From assembly GCF_004359985.1 (NCBI RefSeq), contig NZ_SMRO01000001.1, positions 2,022,193 to 2,086,192 on the forward strand: DNA of 64,000 nucleotides. The letters run 5' to 3'. The stretch's first letter is position 1. The number at the start of each line of letters is the position of its first letter. Made by a program: the position numbers and the translations under genes. The notes below the pieces were generated by a model. It searched no databases. It saw only the letters and a program-made list of their open reading frames with translations, and was not told the origin of the DNA. The stretch is from Paraburkholderia flava. Its GTDB lineage: Bacteria; Pseudomonadota; Gammaproteobacteria; Burkholderiales; Burkholderiaceae. Shown here piece after piece: positions 42,259 to 51,302 of this stretch.

Positions 42259-43566
42259 GTGCCATTGCCCCTACTAGGTCTAGCCACCATAGCCGTCCTG
42301 CTAGCCGCGATCCTCTCGAAACGAATGTCACCGCTAGTCGCGCTGATCGTCGTGCCGATCGCGGCGTCGCTGATCGGCGGCTTCGGGCTGCAGACGAGCA
42401 AATTCATCCTCGACGGATTGCGCAGTCTCGCGCCTGTGGTCGGCATGTTCGTGTTCGCGATCCTCTACTTCGGGACGATCACCGACGCCGGCACGCTCGA
42501 TCCGATCATCGATCGCATCCTGCGCGCGGTCGGCACGAAGCCGACGCGCATCGTGATGGGCACGACGCTGCTCGCGCTGCTGATTCATCTCGATGGCTCC
42601 GGGGCCGTGTGTTTCCTCGTGACGATCCCCGCGATGCTGCCGCTCTACGATCGCCTGAAGATGGACCGGCGCGTGCTGGCTGCTGCGGCGTCGCTGGCGG
42701 CGGGTATCAACTTTCTGCCGTGGACCGGGCCGATGATCCGCGCGTCCGCATCGCTCGGGCTGCCGGTGTCGGCGCTGTTCAATCCGCTGATTCCGGTGCA
42801 GGCCGTGGGTCTCGTGTTCGTGTTCGGCACCGCATGGTGGCTCGGACGTCGCGAAGAACGAAGGCTTGGCTATACGTCCGCGTCGGGTTCGATACCGCTG
42901 CCGCAACGCGAACTCACCGACGAACAGAAAGCGCTGCGCCGGCCGCGTAACTTCTGGTTCAACATCGTGCTCACCGTGATCGTGCTCGGCACGATGGTCG
43001 TGATGGGCGAGAAAATTCCGCCGGCGGTGATGTTCATGGTCGGCTTCTGCATCGCGCTGATGGTCAACTACCCGGACGTGAACATGCAGCGGCAACGCAT
43101 CGACGCGCATGCACGCGCCGCGCTGATGATGGCCGGCATCCTGCTCGCGGCCGGTGTGTTCACCGGCGTGCTGCAGGGCAGCGGCATGCTGAAAGCGATG
43201 GCGCAAGCCGCAGTCGGTCTCGTGCCGCCGGGCATGGCCGGTCACATTCCGGTCGTGCTCGGCGTGCTCTCGATGCCGCTCAGCATGCTGTTCGATCCCG
43301 ACTCGTTCTATTTCGGCGTGCTGCCGGTCATCGCTGAAGTCGCGGGTCAGCTTGGCGTGCCCGCCGTGCACGTCGGCCAGGCTGCGCTGCTCGGCCAGAT
43401 GACGACGGGCTTCCCGGTGAGCCCGCTGACGCCCGCGACGTTTCTCGTCGTCGGGTTGACCGGCATCGAACTCGCCGATCACCAGAAATTCACGTTCCCG
43501 CTGCTGTTCGGCGCATCGCTGGTGATGACCGCCGCGTGCGTGGTGCTGGGGATCTTTCCGCTTTGA
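42259..43566 (+). CDS. CitMHS-family citrate-type transporter
   Basis: The 435-residue membrane protein has the CitMHS pattern: about 11-12 segments, HLDGSGAVCFLVTIPAMLPLYDR, FLPWTGPMIRASASLG, and near the end PLSMLFDPDSFYFGVLPV and MTTGFPVSPLTPATF. The family carries metal-citrate or related tricarboxylates with protons. The start is GTG at 42259, with GGAG 8 bp before it; a longer frame upstream overlaps the divergent LysR gene and is not coding. The next gene (AtuA) begins 19 bp later. Confidence 0.88.
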   Translation: MPLPLLGLATIAVLLAAILSKRMSPLVALIVVPIAASLIGGFGLQTSKFILDGLRSLAPVVGMFVFAILYFGTITDAGTLDPIIDRILRAVGTKPTRIVMGTTLLALLIHLDGSGAVCFLVTIPAMLPLYDRLKMDRRVLAAAASLAAGINFLPWTGPMIRASASLGLPVSALFNPLIPVQAVGLVFVFGTAWWLGRREERRLGYTSASGSIPLPQRELTDEQKALRRPRNFWFNIVLTVIVLGTMVVMGEKIPPAVMFMVGFCIALMVNYPDVNMQRQRIDAHARAALMMAGILLAAGVFTGVLQGSGMLKAMAQAAVGLVPPGMAGHIPVVLGVLSMPLSMLFDPDSFYFGVLPVIAEVAGQLGVPAVHVGQAALLGQMTTGFPVSPLTPATFLVVGLTGIELADHQKFTFPLLFGASLVMTAACVVLGIFPL

Positions 43567-43585
43567 TTCAATCAGGCAGCAACAC

Positions 43586-44947
43586 ATGACATCGACGACG
43601 ACACGCAAAAGCCCCGTGCGCATCGGCACCGGCGCGGGCTATTCGGGCGACCGGATCGAACCGGCCGTCGAGCTGGCCGAACACGGCGCGCTCGATTACC
43701 TGGTGTTCGAATGCCTCGCTGAGCGCACGATCGCGCTCGCGCAGCAGACGCGCCGCAGCAACCCGGCGCTCGGCTACGATCCGCTGCTCGACGCACGGAT
43801 GCGCGCGGTGCTGCCGATAGCGGTCCGCAATCGCGTGCGGATCGTGTCGAACATGGGCGCGGCGAATCCGCTTGCTGCTGCGCGCCGCACCGCCGAACTC
43901 GCGCGCGAGCTTGGCCTGCCGCCGCTGAAAATCGCGGCGGTGACCGGCGACGATGTGCTCGATGCAGTACGTCAAGGCGATTACAAATTCGAAGAGTCGG
44001 GCGAACGTGTCGCTGAGTTCGATGGACGGATCGTGTCGGCGAATGCGTACCTTGGCGCCGCGCCGATCGTCGATGCGCTCGCGGCCGGTGCCGATATCGT
44101 GCTGACCGGCCGCGTCGCCGATCCGTCGCTGTTCATCGCGCCGCTGATCCACGAATACGGCTGGTCGATGGACGACTGGAACACGCTCGGTCAGGCGACC
44201 GTGGTCGGTCATCTGCTCGAATGCGCGGGACAGGTGACCGGCGGCTATTTCGCGGACCCAGGCTTCAAGGATGTGCCCGATCTCGCGCGACTGGGTTTTC
44301 CGATCGGAGAAGTGAGCGCCGACGGTTCACTGATCGTGACGAAGGTGCCGCACGCGGGCGGCTGCGTGACCGAAGCGACCTGCAAGGAGCAACTGCTGTA
44401 CGAAGTCCACGATTGCAGTCGCTATCTGCAGCCAGACGTGGTCGCGGATTTCACCGGCGTGCGCATCGAACAGGAAGCACGCGACCGTGTGCGCGTGAGC
44501 GGCGGACGCGGCACGCCGCGCACGGCGACGTTGAAGACGTCGGTCGCGTATGTCGACGGTTTTATCGGCGAAGGGCAGATTTCGTATGCGGGACCGGGCG
44601 CGCTCGCGCGTGCACGGCTTGCGCTTGATGTCGTCCGCGAGCGGCTACGTCTGACCGGCGTACACGCGAGCGAACTGCGCTTCGATCTGATCGGCGTCGA
44701 TGCGCTGCACGGCGCGACGCTTGCCGCACGCGAGGCCGAACCGTACGAGGTGCGCGTGCGCGTCGCGGGACGTACCGGGACGCTTAACGAAGCGGTGCGG
44801 ATCGGCAACGAGGTCGAGACGCTGTACACGAACGGACCGGCCGGTGGAGGTGGTGCGACGAAATCGGCACGCGAGGTGATCGCCGTGCAGTCGGTGCTGT
44901 TGCCGCGCGAGTTGGTGCATCCGACGTTCGAACTGGTGGAGGGCTGA
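43586..44947 (+). CDS. AtuA family protein (DUF1446), N-terminal part of a split AtuA
   Basis: The 453-residue protein matches AtuA/DUF1446: VRIGTGAGYSGDRIEPAVEL at the start, VSNMGAANPLAAARRT, GRVADPSLFIAPLIHEYGW, and TNGPAGGGG near the end. AtuA was named from acyclic terpene use in Pseudomonas, where the protein is longer. Here the C-terminal domain is a separate gene starting 1 bp after the stop. Location between a CitMHS transporter and that domain suggests carboxylate catabolism rather than terpenes (inference). The reaction is unknown. Confidence 0.85.
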   Translation: MTSTTTRKSPVRIGTGAGYSGDRIEPAVELAEHGALDYLVFECLAERTIALAQQTRRSNPALGYDPLLDARMRAVLPIAVRNRVRIVSNMGAANPLAAARRTAELARELGLPPLKIAAVTGDDVLDAVRQGDYKFEESGERVAEFDGRIVSANAYLGAAPIVDALAAGADIVLTGRVADPSLFIAPLIHEYGWSMDDWNTLGQATVVGHLLECAGQVTGGYFADPGFKDVPDLARLGFPIGEVSADGSLIVTKVPHAGGCVTEATCKEQLLYEVHDCSRYLQPDVVADFTGVRIEQEARDRVRVSGGRGTPRTATLKTSVAYVDGFIGEGQISYAGPGALARARLALDVVRERLRLTGVHASELRFDLIGVDALHGATLAAREAEPYEVRVRVAGRTGTLNEAVRIGNEVETLYTNGPAGGGGATKSAREVIAVQSVLLPRELVHPTFELVEG

Positions 44948-44948
44948 C

Positions 44949-45269
44949 ATGCTGCTGCGCGAACTGGCTCATTCGAGAACCGGCGACAAGGGCGATACGC
45001 TGAACGTATCGGTGATTTGCCGCGATCCGCGCGACTACGCGCATCTTTGCGAGCACGTGACGGCTGAACGCGTGAAAGCGCATTTGCGCGAAGTCGTGCG
45101 CGGCGACGTGACGCGCTTCGAGATGCCCGCGATCGGTGCGCTGAATTTCGTGTTGCGTCACGCACTGGGTGGCGGCGTGACGCGTTCGCTTGCGCTCGAT
45201 GCGCACGGTAAATCGCTTGGTTCTGCGTTGCTGAGTCTCGACGTGCCTGCGCCGCTACGCTCGAACTGA
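44949..45269 (+). CDS. AtuA-related C-terminal domain protein
   Basis: The 106-residue protein equals the C-terminal ferredoxin-fold part of fused AtuA proteins: LRELAHSRTGDKGDTLNVSV at the start is the family signature, then VTRFEMPAIGALNFVLRHAL. The ATG sits 1 bp after the stop of the larger AtuA gene (TGACATG), so the two chains are made together and probably form one complex. Function is unknown. It converges with a LysR gene only 6 bp away. Confidence 0.88.
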   Translation: MLLRELAHSRTGDKGDTLNVSVICRDPRDYAHLCEHVTAERVKAHLREVVRGDVTRFEMPAIGALNFVLRHALGGGVTRSLALDAHGKSLGSALLSLDVPAPLRSN

Positions 45270-45275
45270 TCTGCT

Positions 45276-46205
45276 TTAATCCGCAGCAGTCTGCGCAAGC
45301 CGCGGATTCGCTTCGGCGTACCCCTGTGCCTCCTGCAGCAACCATTCGCGAAAACTCGCGAGCGGTTTGCCGTGGCTCAACTCGGTCGGATAAACGAGGT
45401 AGTACGCCGAATCCGAAATGACCGGCGCATCGAACGGCACGACGAGCCCCAGCCGCTCCAGCTGCGTCTCGACGAAAAAGCGCGGCACGAGCGCAATGCC
45501 GAGACCAGCCGCTGCCGCGCTGATCAGCATCGTGTGCAATTCGTAGCGCACGCCCTGCATCGTGCGCTTATCTTCGATGCCGAGATTCGCGAACCACGCG
45601 GCCCAACCATCGGGGCGCGTCGTGGAATGCAGCAGCGGCCATGCGAGCAGATCGGCCGGGTTCTTCACGCGACGCTTCAGCATGCTCGCCGCGCACACGG
45701 GCACGACTTCCTCGCGAAACAGAAAATCCGCCGATGTACCGGGCCACGTCGGCTTGCCGTAGTGAATCGCCGCTTCGAAATGCGAGTCCGCGAACGGGAA
45801 CGTATCGGCGCGCGCGCCCATGTTCACGCGCACGTCCGGATAACGCGCATTGAAATCGCCGATCCGTGGAATCAGCCATTGCGACGCGAACGTCGGCAGC
45901 ACCGCGAGCTCCAGATAACCGCCGCCGCTGCCGTGCGCGATGATCGACAGCGTGTCGCGGTCGAGACCTTCGAGCGCACGCCGAACCTGCGCGCCGTACA
46001 CCTTGCCCGCCTTCGTCAGCACAACACGCTGCTTGACCCGCACGAAGAGTCGCACGCCGAGATTGCTCTCCAGCGTATTGATCTGCCGCGACACCGCGCT
46101 CTCGGTGAGGAACAGTTCGCGTGCGGCGAGCGTGAAGCTCTCGTGCCGCGCGGCTGCTTCGAACGCGAGCAGCGCGCCCATGTTGGGGATCTTGAATTTG
46201 CGCAC
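45276..46205 (-). CDS. LysR-family regulator, GcvA-like, divergent from hglS
   Basis: The 309-residue LysR protein begins MRKFKIPNMGALLAFEAAAR with ESAVSRQINTLESNLG as recognition helix and a GcvA-type effector domain (LAVLPTFASQWLIPRIGDF). It lies divergent from hglS and the hydroxyglutarate dehydrogenase gene, its probable targets, so that these would respond to a pathway acid such as 2-oxoadipate or D-2-hydroxyglutarate (inference). It is convergent with the AtuA-related gene. Confidence 0.88.
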   Translation of the reverse strand: MRKFKIPNMGALLAFEAAARHESFTLAARELFLTESAVSRQINTLESNLGVRLFVRVKQRVVLTKAGKVYGAQVRRALEGLDRDTLSIIAHGSGGGYLELAVLPTFASQWLIPRIGDFNARYPDVRVNMGARADTFPFADSHFEAAIHYGKPTWPGTSADFLFREEVVPVCAASMLKRRVKNPADLLAWPLLHSTTRPDGWAAWFANLGIEDKRTMQGVRYELHTMLISAAAAGLGIALVPRFFVETQLERLGLVVPFDAPVISDSAYYLVYPTELSHGKPLASFREWLLQEAQGYAEANPRLAQTAAD

Positions 46206-46333
46206 GGGTGCTTCCTGCGTGATTCCTGGTTAATTCCTAAACCGCATCAAGTCTGGATTTTATCTCGCTTTACGGGTGCGTTTGCGTTTTGAATAATCGC
46301 AGTCGAACGAATCACATCATCCGGAATCCCCTC

Positions 46334-47371
46334 ATGCGAACTGTGCGAAATGCGAACGTCGAATGCCTGCTGTCGACGCTGATCGGCGCGGACAAAACGG
46401 CAACGCTCTTTGCGACGCTGAATCATCCGTCAGTGCTGAACGAATGGGAGGACGGCGTCGTGACGCGTGCGGAACTCGCGCAGGCGATGAACATGGCGCT
46501 GTTCGAAGACCTGCTCGCGCGCTCGCCGAACGGCCGCGCGTATACGCAGGACGCGATTGCGGTGGGCGGCGGTGTCTATTTCGATCATGGTGCGTTACGT
46601 ACCGTGCGTTGGGCGCACAGCGGCGCGTTGCCGCCTGGCGAAGCGGCGTTTGCACGCATCCTTCGACCGCTCGGCTTCCGGATCAACGGACGCTATCCGC
46701 TCGATCGGCTCGGCATGACCGGTCGCGCGTGGGCGCATGACGACGCCCCCGATGAGATCGCGCAGTTCTTCGTCAGCGAACTGCATCCGGAGCGCTTCTC
46801 CGATGCGTTCCAGAGCGCAGTGACGAACGTGGTCGGCACGTCGCGCGATCCGCTGACGTCCGCCGCCGTTACGCAACTGTGGGAACTCGAACGTGACGGC
46901 GTGTTGTCGCTCGATGCGGCACACGCATTGCTGCCGGTGATCGTCGGTGCATTTGCGCGTCAGCACGACGTGCCGTCGGAAGCGGACTACGCGGTGCTGC
47001 TCGCCGAATCGGCGGAAATGGCGTGGATCGCGACAGAAGGCAACGCGTTCAACCACGCGACCGATCGCGTTTCCGATGTGTTCGCGCTCGCCGATGAGGA
47101 GAAAGCGAAAGGTCGTCCGATGAAACCGGAAGTCGAACGTTCGCGTTCGGGTCGCGTGTTTCAGACCGCGTATCGCGCGGACATCGTGCGGCGCGAGTTT
47201 CGTGCGGCGGATGGTTCGCGCGTGACACGCGACGTGCCGGGCTCGTTCTACGAATTCATCACGCGCAAGCGCACATTCGATCAGGACACGCGCCGCTGGG
47301 AAACGGACTTGCGTTTCGACGCGGGTAACGCGCAGGGTATTTTCAGAATGACGGCAAGCGCAGCGGCCTGA
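46334..47371 (+). CDS. hglS: 2-oxoadipate dioxygenase/decarboxylase (DUF1338, HglS)
   Basis: From ATG 46334 the protein has 345 residues (a TTG 45 bp upstream is also in frame). DUF1338 motifs are present: FDHGALRTV gives the His and Arg four apart that correspond to H70 and R74 of HglS, a second His in NAFNHATDRV, and VPGSFYEFITR for the metal-ligand Glu region. HglS uses Fe(II) and O2 to turn 2-oxoadipate into D-2-hydroxyglutarate and CO2, the missing step of D-lysine/pipecolate breakdown in Pseudomonas putida. The neighbour encodes the enzyme for the next step. It is shorter than the 450-residue YdcJ form. Confidence 0.85.
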   Translation: MRTVRNANVECLLSTLIGADKTATLFATLNHPSVLNEWEDGVVTRAELAQAMNMALFEDLLARSPNGRAYTQDAIAVGGGVYFDHGALRTVRWAHSGALPPGEAAFARILRPLGFRINGRYPLDRLGMTGRAWAHDDAPDEIAQFFVSELHPERFSDAFQSAVTNVVGTSRDPLTSAAVTQLWELERDGVLSLDAAHALLPVIVGAFARQHDVPSEADYAVLLAESAEMAWIATEGNAFNHATDRVSDVFALADEEKAKGRPMKPEVERSRSGRVFQTAYRADIVRREFRAADGSRVTRDVPGSFYEFITRKRTFDQDTRRWETDLRFDAGNAQGIFRMTASAAA

Positions 47372-47397
47372 CGCTGCGCGATGAGGACATCGTCGAC

Positions 47398-50355
47398 GTG
47401 AACGACGCACCGGCTGAGCAACTACCCGCCCGCGCGGTGCCTTATAACGGCACCGAGGCCGTGCTGCGCGCGCTTGAAGCGGATCTGCGCGGCACGTTAC
47501 GCGGCGAAGTGCGTTTCGATGCGTCGGCGAAAGCGTTGTACGCATCCGATGCATCGAACTATCGACAGGTGCCGGTCGGCGTCGTCGTGCCCGCCGACGT
47601 CGACGATCTGGTTGCGGCGCTCGCCGCCTGCCGACGACACGACGTGCCATTCTTGCCGCGCGGCGGCGGCACGTCGCAGAACGGACAATGCGTGAACGTC
47701 GCGGTCGTCGCGGATGCGAGCAAGTATGTGAACCGCGTCGTCGTCGTGGACCTGGTCGAGCGGACCGCGATCGTCGAGCCTGGTGTGGTCTGCGACACGC
47801 TGCGCGACGCCGCCGAAAAACACGGCCTCACGTTCGCCCCCGATCCCGCGACGCACAGTCGCTGCACGCTCGGCGGCATGATTGCCAACAACTCGTGCGG
47901 CGCGCATTCGGTGATGGCGGGCAAGACCGTCGAAAACGTCGAAGCGCTCGAAGTACTGACCTACGATGGTGCCCGCTTCTGGACCGGCCCCACGTCCGAC
48001 GACGAACTCGAACGGATCATCGCAGCCGGTGGCCGGCAGGGCGAAATCTACGCGGCATTGAAGGCATTGCGCGATCGATACGCCGACCTGATTCGCGCGA
48101 AGTTTCCGCAGATCAAGCGTCGCGTGTCCGGTTTCAATCTCGATCAACTGTTGCCCGAGAACGGCTTTAACGTCGCGCGTGCGCTCGTCGGAACCGAGGG
48201 CACGTGTGCTGTGACGCTGCAGGCGAAGGTGCGGCTCGTGCATAGCCCGGCGCAGCGCGTGCTCGTTGTCGTTGGATTCAAGGACATCTACACCGCGGCC
48301 GATGCCGTGCCGCATTTCATGCGCTGCTCGCCGATCGCGATCGAAGGACTCGATCGCGCGATCATTCGCGGTTTGCAGGCGCGTGGGTTGAAGCGCGAAG
48401 AGATTGCGCTGCTGCCTGCGGGCGATGCGTGGGTCGTGCTTGAGTTCGGCGCTGACACGCACGAAGATGCGCTGCGTCAGGCTCGCGACGCGTCGGCTTA
48501 TTTCGCGTCCGGCGCAGCGGGTTCGGGCGTTTCGACGAAGCTCGTCGACGAACGCGCGCAGCAAGCGAAGGTCTGGTCGATCCGCGAGACAGGTGCGTCG
48601 GCGGTTTCGTTGTCGGTCGATCCGGCACGGCCCGATCCGGTCGTCGGCTGGGAGGATGCGGCGGTCGATCCACTGCGGCTCGGTGATTATCTGCGCGCGT
48701 TCCAGGCGCTGGTCGACCGCTACGGCTACGAGACCTGTCTGTACGGCCATTTCGGCGACGGCTGCGTGCACGCGCGCATCACGTTCGATCTGCGCTCGAC
48801 TGAAGGCGTCGCGACGTGGCGCCGCTTCCTGCGCGAAGCGGCGGAACTGGTGGTCGAATTCGGTGGCTCGCTGTCGGGCGAACACGGCGACGGCCAGGCG
48901 AAAGCCGAATTCCTGCCGATCATGTACGGGCCGGAATTGATGCGCGCGATGCAGGCGTTCAAGGCGATCTGGGACCCTTCGAATCGACTGAATCCGGGCA
49001 AGGTCGTGAACGCGTATCGCGTCGACGACAATCTGCGGATGGGGCCGGCGTACCGTCCGGTGACGTGGCAGACGAAGCTCACGTTTGCGAGCCCTGAGGG
49101 CGACGGATTTCAGCGCGCGGTCGAGCGTTGCATCGGGATGGGCAAGTGCCGGTCGCTCGAAGGCGGCACGATGTGCCCAAGTTATCGCGGCACGCGCGAA
49201 GAAGCGCATTCGACGCGCGGCCGCGCGCATCTGCTGTGGGAGATGCTGCAAGGCGATGTGATCGAGGACGGCTGGCAGAGCCGCGAAGTGAAGGACGCGC
49301 TCGACACGTGTCTCGCGTGCAAGGGCTGCCGTTCCGATTGCCCGACGCATACCGACATGGCGTCGTACAAATCGGAGTTTCTCGCGCATTACTACACGTC
49401 GCATCGTCGGCCGCGCCAGGCGTGGTTCATGGGGCGCATCGGCGAATGGGCGCCGGTCGCAGCGCGGTTTCCACGCGCGACGAATTTTCTCTCATCGGCA
49501 CCAGGGTTTTCGTCGCTCGGCAAGTGGGTTGCCGGTGTCGCGCAGACGCGTGCATTGCCGAAGTTCGCACCTCGGACTTACCGGCGCAGCGTGCGCGACG
49601 TATCGTCAACTTCGACGCGAACCGGCAACGAAGCTGAAATGCGCAAAGCGATCCTGTGGGTCGACACGTTCAACGACCACTTCTCGCCGGAGATCGCCGA
49701 GGCCGCCGCCGATGTGTTGACGCGACTCGGCTGGCAGGTCGTATTGCCGAAGCGCCGGCTGTGTTGTGGTCGACCGCTGTACGACTTCGGCCTGCTCGAC
49801 CGCGCGCGCGAACTGCTCGCGACCATCCTCGATGATCTCGCCGATGACATCGCCGCAGGCGTGCCGCTCGTCGGGCTCGAACCCGGTTGCCTGTCGGTCT
49901 TCAAGGACGAATTGCTGAAGCAGATGCCGACGCATCCGCTCGCGCAGCAGCTCGCAGCGCAAACTTTTCTGTTCTCCGATTTCGTCGCGCGCGAGCCGTT
50001 CGACTGGCCGACGCTTGACGCCGACGTGGTCGTGCACGGGCACTGTCACCAGAAGGCGCTGTTCGGCATGCAGGGCGATACCGCGTTGCTCACGCGGCTC
50101 GGTGTGAAGTGGCGATTACTCGATACCGGCTGCTGCGGAATGGCCGGGTCGTTCGGCTTCGATGCACGGCATCGCGAGCTTTCCGATCGGATCGGCGAGG
50201 ACGCGCTGTTTCCTGCGCTGCGCGAAGCGGGTCGCGACGTCGTCGTGCTGACCAACGGTTTCAGTTGCCGCGAGCAGATCGAGCAGGGCACAGGACGCCA
50301 CGCGCTGCACATCGCGCAGCTGGCGCAGCGCGCGCTCGAAGGAGCCAAAGCATGA
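47398..50355 (+). CDS. ydiJ: FAD/Fe-S D-2-hydroxyglutarate dehydrogenase, YdiJ-like
   Basis: The 985-residue protein fuses a PCMH FAD domain (LPRGGGTSQNGQCVN, CTLGGMIANNSCGAHS, residues about 45-230), an FAD-oxidase C domain (to about 540, with HFGDGCVHARITF), two 4Fe-4S motifs (CIGMGKCRS..MCPS, CLACKGCRSDCP) and C-terminal cysteine-rich domains (LCCGRPLYD, GHCHQKALFGM, TGCCGMAGSFG). This is the layout of E. coli YdiJ, a D-2-hydroxyglutarate dehydrogenase feeding the quinone pool. GTG start with GAGGA upstream, 26 bp after hglS. A D-lactate dehydrogenase function is the alternative; the HglS neighbour favours hydroxyglutarate. Confidence 0.85.
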   Translation: MNDAPAEQLPARAVPYNGTEAVLRALEADLRGTLRGEVRFDASAKALYASDASNYRQVPVGVVVPADVDDLVAALAACRRHDVPFLPRGGGTSQNGQCVNVAVVADASKYVNRVVVVDLVERTAIVEPGVVCDTLRDAAEKHGLTFAPDPATHSRCTLGGMIANNSCGAHSVMAGKTVENVEALEVLTYDGARFWTGPTSDDELERIIAAGGRQGEIYAALKALRDRYADLIRAKFPQIKRRVSGFNLDQLLPENGFNVARALVGTEGTCAVTLQAKVRLVHSPAQRVLVVVGFKDIYTAADAVPHFMRCSPIAIEGLDRAIIRGLQARGLKREEIALLPAGDAWVVLEFGADTHEDALRQARDASAYFASGAAGSGVSTKLVDERAQQAKVWSIRETGASAVSLSVDPARPDPVVGWEDAAVDPLRLGDYLRAFQALVDRYGYETCLYGHFGDGCVHARITFDLRSTEGVATWRRFLREAAELVVEFGGSLSGEHGDGQAKAEFLPIMYGPELMRAMQAFKAIWDPSNRLNPGKVVNAYRVDDNLRMGPAYRPVTWQTKLTFASPEGDGFQRAVERCIGMGKCRSLEGGTMCPSYRGTREEAHSTRGRAHLLWEMLQGDVIEDGWQSREVKDALDTCLACKGCRSDCPTHTDMASYKSEFLAHYYTSHRRPRQAWFMGRIGEWAPVAARFPRATNFLSSAPGFSSLGKWVAGVAQTRALPKFAPRTYRRSVRDVSSTSTRTGNEAEMRKAILWVDTFNDHFSPEIAEAAADVLTRLGWQVVLPKRRLCCGRPLYDFGLLDRARELLATILDDLADDIAAGVPLVGLEPGCLSVFKDELLKQMPTHPLAQQLAAQTFLFSDFVAREPFDWPTLDADVVVHGHCHQKALFGMQGDTALLTRLGVKWRLLDTGCCGMAGSFGFDARHRELSDRIGEDALFPALREAGRDVVVLTNGFSCREQIEQGTGRHALHIAQLAQRALEGAKA

Positions 50356-50374
50356 GTGTTTCGACTGCGAGCGG

Positions 50375-51001
50375 CTACTTCTTCGCCGGTTCGTTGCCGG
50401 GTTGCGGCAGGTCCGCGCTCGTCGCCATCCACAGCACTTCGGCGTCTTCGTCGCTGGTGGAGACGGCGGCATGACCGGTGCGGCTGTCGAAATAGATGCT
50501 GTCGCCCGCGTTCAGATGCGTGGGCGCGTACAGCTCCGAATACAGGCACACGGTGCCGCTGATCACGTAGAGAAATTCTTCGCCTTCATGACGGCCCCAG
50601 TCGTCGAATGCATCGAGCGTGTGCGCCGAGATGCGGATGCGAAACGGCAGCATCGCCTTGTGCGCGAGGTCGGTTGCGAGCAGTTCCATCTGGTAGCCGC
50701 GATACGCGTGCCGTTGACCCGCGTCCTTGCGCGTCAACGCACGGCGGCCGCCGGCACTGACCTTCGGCGTCGAGCCGAACAGCTCGCCGAGATCGATCTT
50801 CAGGCCGAGCACGATTTTCTGCAGCACATCAAAAGTGGGGGACATCAGGCCGTTTTCCACTTTCGACAGCGTGGAGCGCGACACGCCGCACAGGCGGCTC
50901 GCGGTTTCCAGCGTGAGGTCGTGCGCGAGCCGCGCGGCACGCACGCGGCGGCCGAGATCGGCGGTGGACGGCTCGTTGGGTTTGGTGATGTGGGTATCCA
51001 T
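50375..51001 (-). CDS. XRE-family regulator with cupin domain
   Basis: The 208-residue protein joins an XRE helix-turn-helix (about residues 13-68: LGRRVRAARLAHDLTLETAS, then GVSRSTLSKVENG) to a C-terminal cupin (EEFLYVISGTVCLYSELY, residues about 140-200), the SutR/PuuR arrangement for sensing amino-acid-like ligands. ATG 51001 gives this fold; a longer frame upstream is not coding. It is divergent from the binding-protein gene, and a palindrome recurs before both that gene and amaB, so I infer it is the local repressor, including of itself. Confidence 0.88.
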   Translation of the reverse strand: MDTHITKPNEPSTADLGRRVRAARLAHDLTLETASRLCGVSRSTLSKVENGLMSPTFDVLQKIVLGLKIDLGELFGSTPKVSAGGRRALTRKDAGQRHAYRGYQMELLATDLAHKAMLPFRIRISAHTLDAFDDWGRHEGEEFLYVISGTVCLYSELYAPTHLNAGDSIYFDSRTGHAAVSTSDEDAEVLWMATSADLPQPGNEPAKK

Positions 51002-51302
51002 GGGGTGACCTCGGGCGTGCCCTCCCGGCACGCGATGTTTCCGATCATAGCATTGGCGAAGCGGCTGCCGGTCGTCTGCTGGCCGTTCGGCCAGGGTGTC
51101 GTGCGTGTCCCGTGTGGCGCGGTTCCGTATCGGGGTAAGTCCTGATCGGGCACAGCGCGGTTTTATTGTTTTTCGCCACGGAGCCGTCGATATAATCGAT
51201 TCAAGTTCCGATAGGAAATTTTGTCGACGATAAGAAATTCGGTCGCGCGACTGGCTTCTGTTCTGTCGCACGGTTCAACGCATTTATCGAAGGAGGTCTG
51301 GC
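51002..51302. promoter_or_regulatory. Divergent control region, XRE-cupin / binding protein
   Basis: The 301-bp gap carries no gene. Its left two thirds are GC-rich and unremarkable. From 51160 it is AT-rich and contains a promoter for the rightward gene: perfect TATAAT at 51191-51196 with TTGTTT around 51166-51171. A palindromic operator follows immediately (separate entry), and CGATAAGAAATT at 51228-51239 repeats part of it. Confidence 0.6.
51205..51218. promoter_or_regulatory. Predicted XRE-cupin operator, site 1
   Basis: GTTCCGATAGGAAA contains the inverted arms TTCC and GGAA around GATA. It starts 9 bp after the TATAAT box, at about +2, where bound repressor would block transcription. 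A related direct repeat (CGATAAGAAATT) follows 19 bp later. The same motif occurs twice before amaB. Confidence 0.65.
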
